A DNA stretch of 8,960 bases from assembly GCA_013695925.1 (NCBI GenBank), contig JACCZO010000021.1, positions 1 to 8,960 of the forward strand. The letters run 5' to 3'. Positions 6,540-8,960 of this stretch are shown piece by piece. The translations under genes were made by a program, and so were the position numbers. The first letter of the stretch is position 1. Each line of letters opens with the position of its first letter. The stretch comes from Chthoniobacterales bacterium (GTDB lineage Bacteria > Verrucomicrobiota > Verrucomicrobiia > Chthoniobacterales > UBA10450). The notes under the pieces are model-generated. The model was not told the origin of the DNA. It ran no database searches and saw nothing but the letters and a program-made list of their open reading frames with translations.

Positions 6540-7555
6540 AGAAAAAACTCAAAGTCCTCGCCCTTTTCGACGCCATCGCTCCGACCAGGATCGACCAGGA
6601 CCTGACCCCGGAGCTGTCGACGGCCGATTGGAAGACCGAGGCCAACGTCCTCGAAGCGCTCGCTGCGCTCGGTCACACGACGGAGCATCTTGCGATTTTC
6701 GATAATCTCGACCTACTCCGGCAAAAGCTGGAAAGCTTTGCCCCTGACGTCCTTTTCAACCTCGCCGATCAATTCAAAAACAACCGCGGCTTCGATCAGA
6801 ACATCGTCTCATTGCTCGAAATGCAGGGCGTTCCCTTCACCGGTTGCGGGGCGACCGGTCTCGTCCTTTGCAAGCACAAGGGGATTTCCAAGAAAATTCT
6901 GAGCTATCATCGCATTCGCACGCCGAACTTCGTCGTTATCCCGCGCGGGCAACGGGTCGCGCGCCCGCGCCAGCTCAAGTTTCCGCTCCTCGTCAAACCG
7001 GTCAAAGAAGAGGCTTCCCTCGGCATCGCGCAAGCCTCCTTTGTCGAGAGCGACGAGCAGTTCCGCGACCGCGTCACATTCATCCACGATAGACACGACG
7101 GCGACGTGATTGCAGAGGAGTACATCGCGGGGCGCGAACTTTACGTCAGCCTGCTGGGTCATCGGCGGCTCGAGGTTTTTCCGATTCGAGAGCTGGTCTT
7201 TCGCGAAGTGCCACCAGACGAGCCGCGGATTGCCACCTACCGCGCGAAGTGGGACGAGGAATATCGCAAGCGCTGGGGTTTGGAAAACCAGTTCGCCGAG
7301 GGTCTCGATCCGGCGCTCGTCGCCCACATCGCCCAGACTTGCAAACGCATCTATCGCCTGCTCACCATCGATGGCTACGCCCGGATCGATCTTCGTCTCA
7401 CCGCCGCGAATCAGGTTTACTTCATCGAAGCAAATCCGAATCCGATTCTCGCCGCCGACGAAGACTTTGCGCTATCAGCTGAAAAGGCTGGAGTGCCGTA
7501 TCCGCAATTAATCAATCGGATTATCCTTAATGGGATGAAGACGGTGCGAGATTAA
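6536..7555 (+). CDS. ATP-grasp carboxylate-amine ligase, Ddl-like fold
   Basis: The 339-residue product has the three-part layout of D-Ala-D-Ala ligase-like ATP-grasp enzymes. The N-terminal domain contains DVLFNLADQF (71-80) and GVPFTGCGATGLVLCKHKGISKKIL (98-122, the central conserved block). The ATP-binding core has PLLVKPVKEEASLGIA (150-165, Lys154 expected to contact ATP) and VIAEEYIAGRELYVSLLG (191-208). The metal-binding end is GYARIDLRL (280-288, Asp285) and FIEANPNPIL (296-305), with Glu298 and Asn300. These enzymes activate a carboxylate as acyl-phosphate with ATP and join it to an amine. The Ddl signature around the first catalytic Glu (SxExxVS) is absent, and the segment matching its ALHGxxGEDG reads NLADQFKNNRGFDQ. 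D-Ala-D-Ala synthesis is therefore unlikely, and an amide or peptide ligase with another substrate is inferred. It begins at GTG, overlapping the metallopeptidase stop (GTGA), with no Shine-Dalgarno of its own, so translation should depend on the upstream gene. The C-terminal end (LINRIILNGMKTVRD) is normal in length. Confidence 0.87.
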   Translation: MKKKLKVLALFDAIAPTRIDQDLTPELSTADWKTEANVLEALAALGHTTEHLAIFDNLDLLRQKLESFAPDVLFNLADQFKNNRGFDQNIVSLLEMQGVPFTGCGATGLVLCKHKGISKKILSYHRIRTPNFVVIPRGQRVARPRQLKFPLLVKPVKEEASLGIAQASFVESDEQFRDRVTFIHDRHDGDVIAEEYIAGRELYVSLLGHRRLEVFPIRELVFREVPPDEPRIATYRAKWDEEYRKRWGLENQFAEGLDPALVAHIAQTCKRIYRLLTIDGYARIDLRLTAANQVYFIEANPNPILAADEDFALSAEKAGVPYPQLINRIILNGMKTVRD

Positions 7556-7568
7556 GCGGCGAGCGACG

Positions 7569-7697
7569 CCGGGTAGCGCACACGTCTCGTGTGCTGGCAA
7601 CGGTGTCCCACCGTTGCGAACTTCCCTGCGCGCACCAGCAGGAAAGCCTGTTTCTGCGGGACGCAGAAACCGCACACGAGACGTGTGCGCTACCCGG
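7569..7697. repeat. Composite palindromic element: 26-bp inverted repeat enclosing hairpins
   Basis: Arms at 7569-7594 and 7672-7697 are perfect 26-bp reverse complements (CCGGGTAGC... and ...GCTACCCGG). Each arm is itself a hairpin: GCACACG/CGTGTGC with loop TCT (7578-7594), and its mirror with loop AGA (7672-7688). Between them lie GCAACGGTG/CACCGTTGC with loop TCC (7597-7617), GTTTCTGCG/CGCAGAAAC with loop GGA (7650-7670), and a weaker CCTGC/GCAGG pair (7625-7642). The hairpins share the loop context GTCYC, forward in the left half and inverted in the right, while stems differ. It fills the space between the convergent ligase and BNR-protein genes. It has no flanking T-run and no transposase, so I read it as a non-coding structured repeat. 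It might slow or block read-through between the two converging genes. Confidence 0.85.
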
Positions 7698-7737
7698 GGT
7701 TTGGAGCCGACTTCCTTGCGCTTGAGTTAACTCTTGC

Positions 7738-8960
<1,223 letters not shown>

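Noticed and set aside
7569..7697. tRNA-like or IS-type reading of the large palindrome
   Set aside because: The stems do not fit tRNA arm lengths, there is no T-loop GTTCRA or CCA end, and no transposase frame lies inside.
7569..7697. Intrinsic terminator for the ATP-grasp gene
   Set aside because: The structure is strong, but no T-run follows on either strand, so classical Rho-independent termination cannot be claimed.

Overview
The window looks like chromosomal DNA from a Gram-negative, GC-rich bacterium, most likely a soil-type member of the Verrucomicrobiota (Spartobacteria/Chthoniobacterales-like). The evidence is a large TonB-dependent receptor whose C-terminal segment matches my memory of verrucomicrobial receptors, a sortilin/BNR-type repeat protein common in Verrucomicrobiota and Acidobacteriota, and intergenic regions filled with hairpin repeats and TGACGAA-type repeats. 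The phylum is an inference; no rRNA or ribosomal protein gene is present to confirm it.

Layout. (1) 130-3255 (+): a complete outer-membrane TonB-dependent receptor with signal peptide, plug and barrel, followed by a strong intrinsic terminator. (2) 5040-3403 (-): a SAM-dependent methyltransferase followed 132 bp later by a PAPS-dependent sulfotransferase, probably one transcription unit that modifies a carbohydrate or other small acceptor. (3) 5041-5519: a gene-free region with an array of TGACGAA-like units, a double hairpin and inverted copies of the units. (4) 5520-7555 (+): two translationally coupled genes with a 4-nt stop/start overlap, a cytoplasmic HExxH zinc metallopeptidase and an ATP-grasp ligase that resembles D-Ala-D-Ala ligase but lacks its N-terminal substrate signature. 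(5) 7556-7737: a large composite palindrome with a 26-bp perfect inverted repeat enclosing further hairpins. (6) 8960-7738 (-): the C-terminal part of a sortilin/BNR-like repeat protein that runs off the window.

How the genes may work together. The receptor imports an unknown ligand across the outer membrane. The methyltransferase/sulfotransferase pair fits decoration of a surface polysaccharide or secondary metabolite. The peptidase/ATP-grasp pair is the best candidate for an undescribed system: one enzyme could form an amide or peptide bond that the other breaks or prepares. This pair is bracketed by the two hairpin-rich elements. Both elements are made of hairpins with different stems but a shared three-base loop context, which suggests a repeat family conserved for structure rather than primary sequence.
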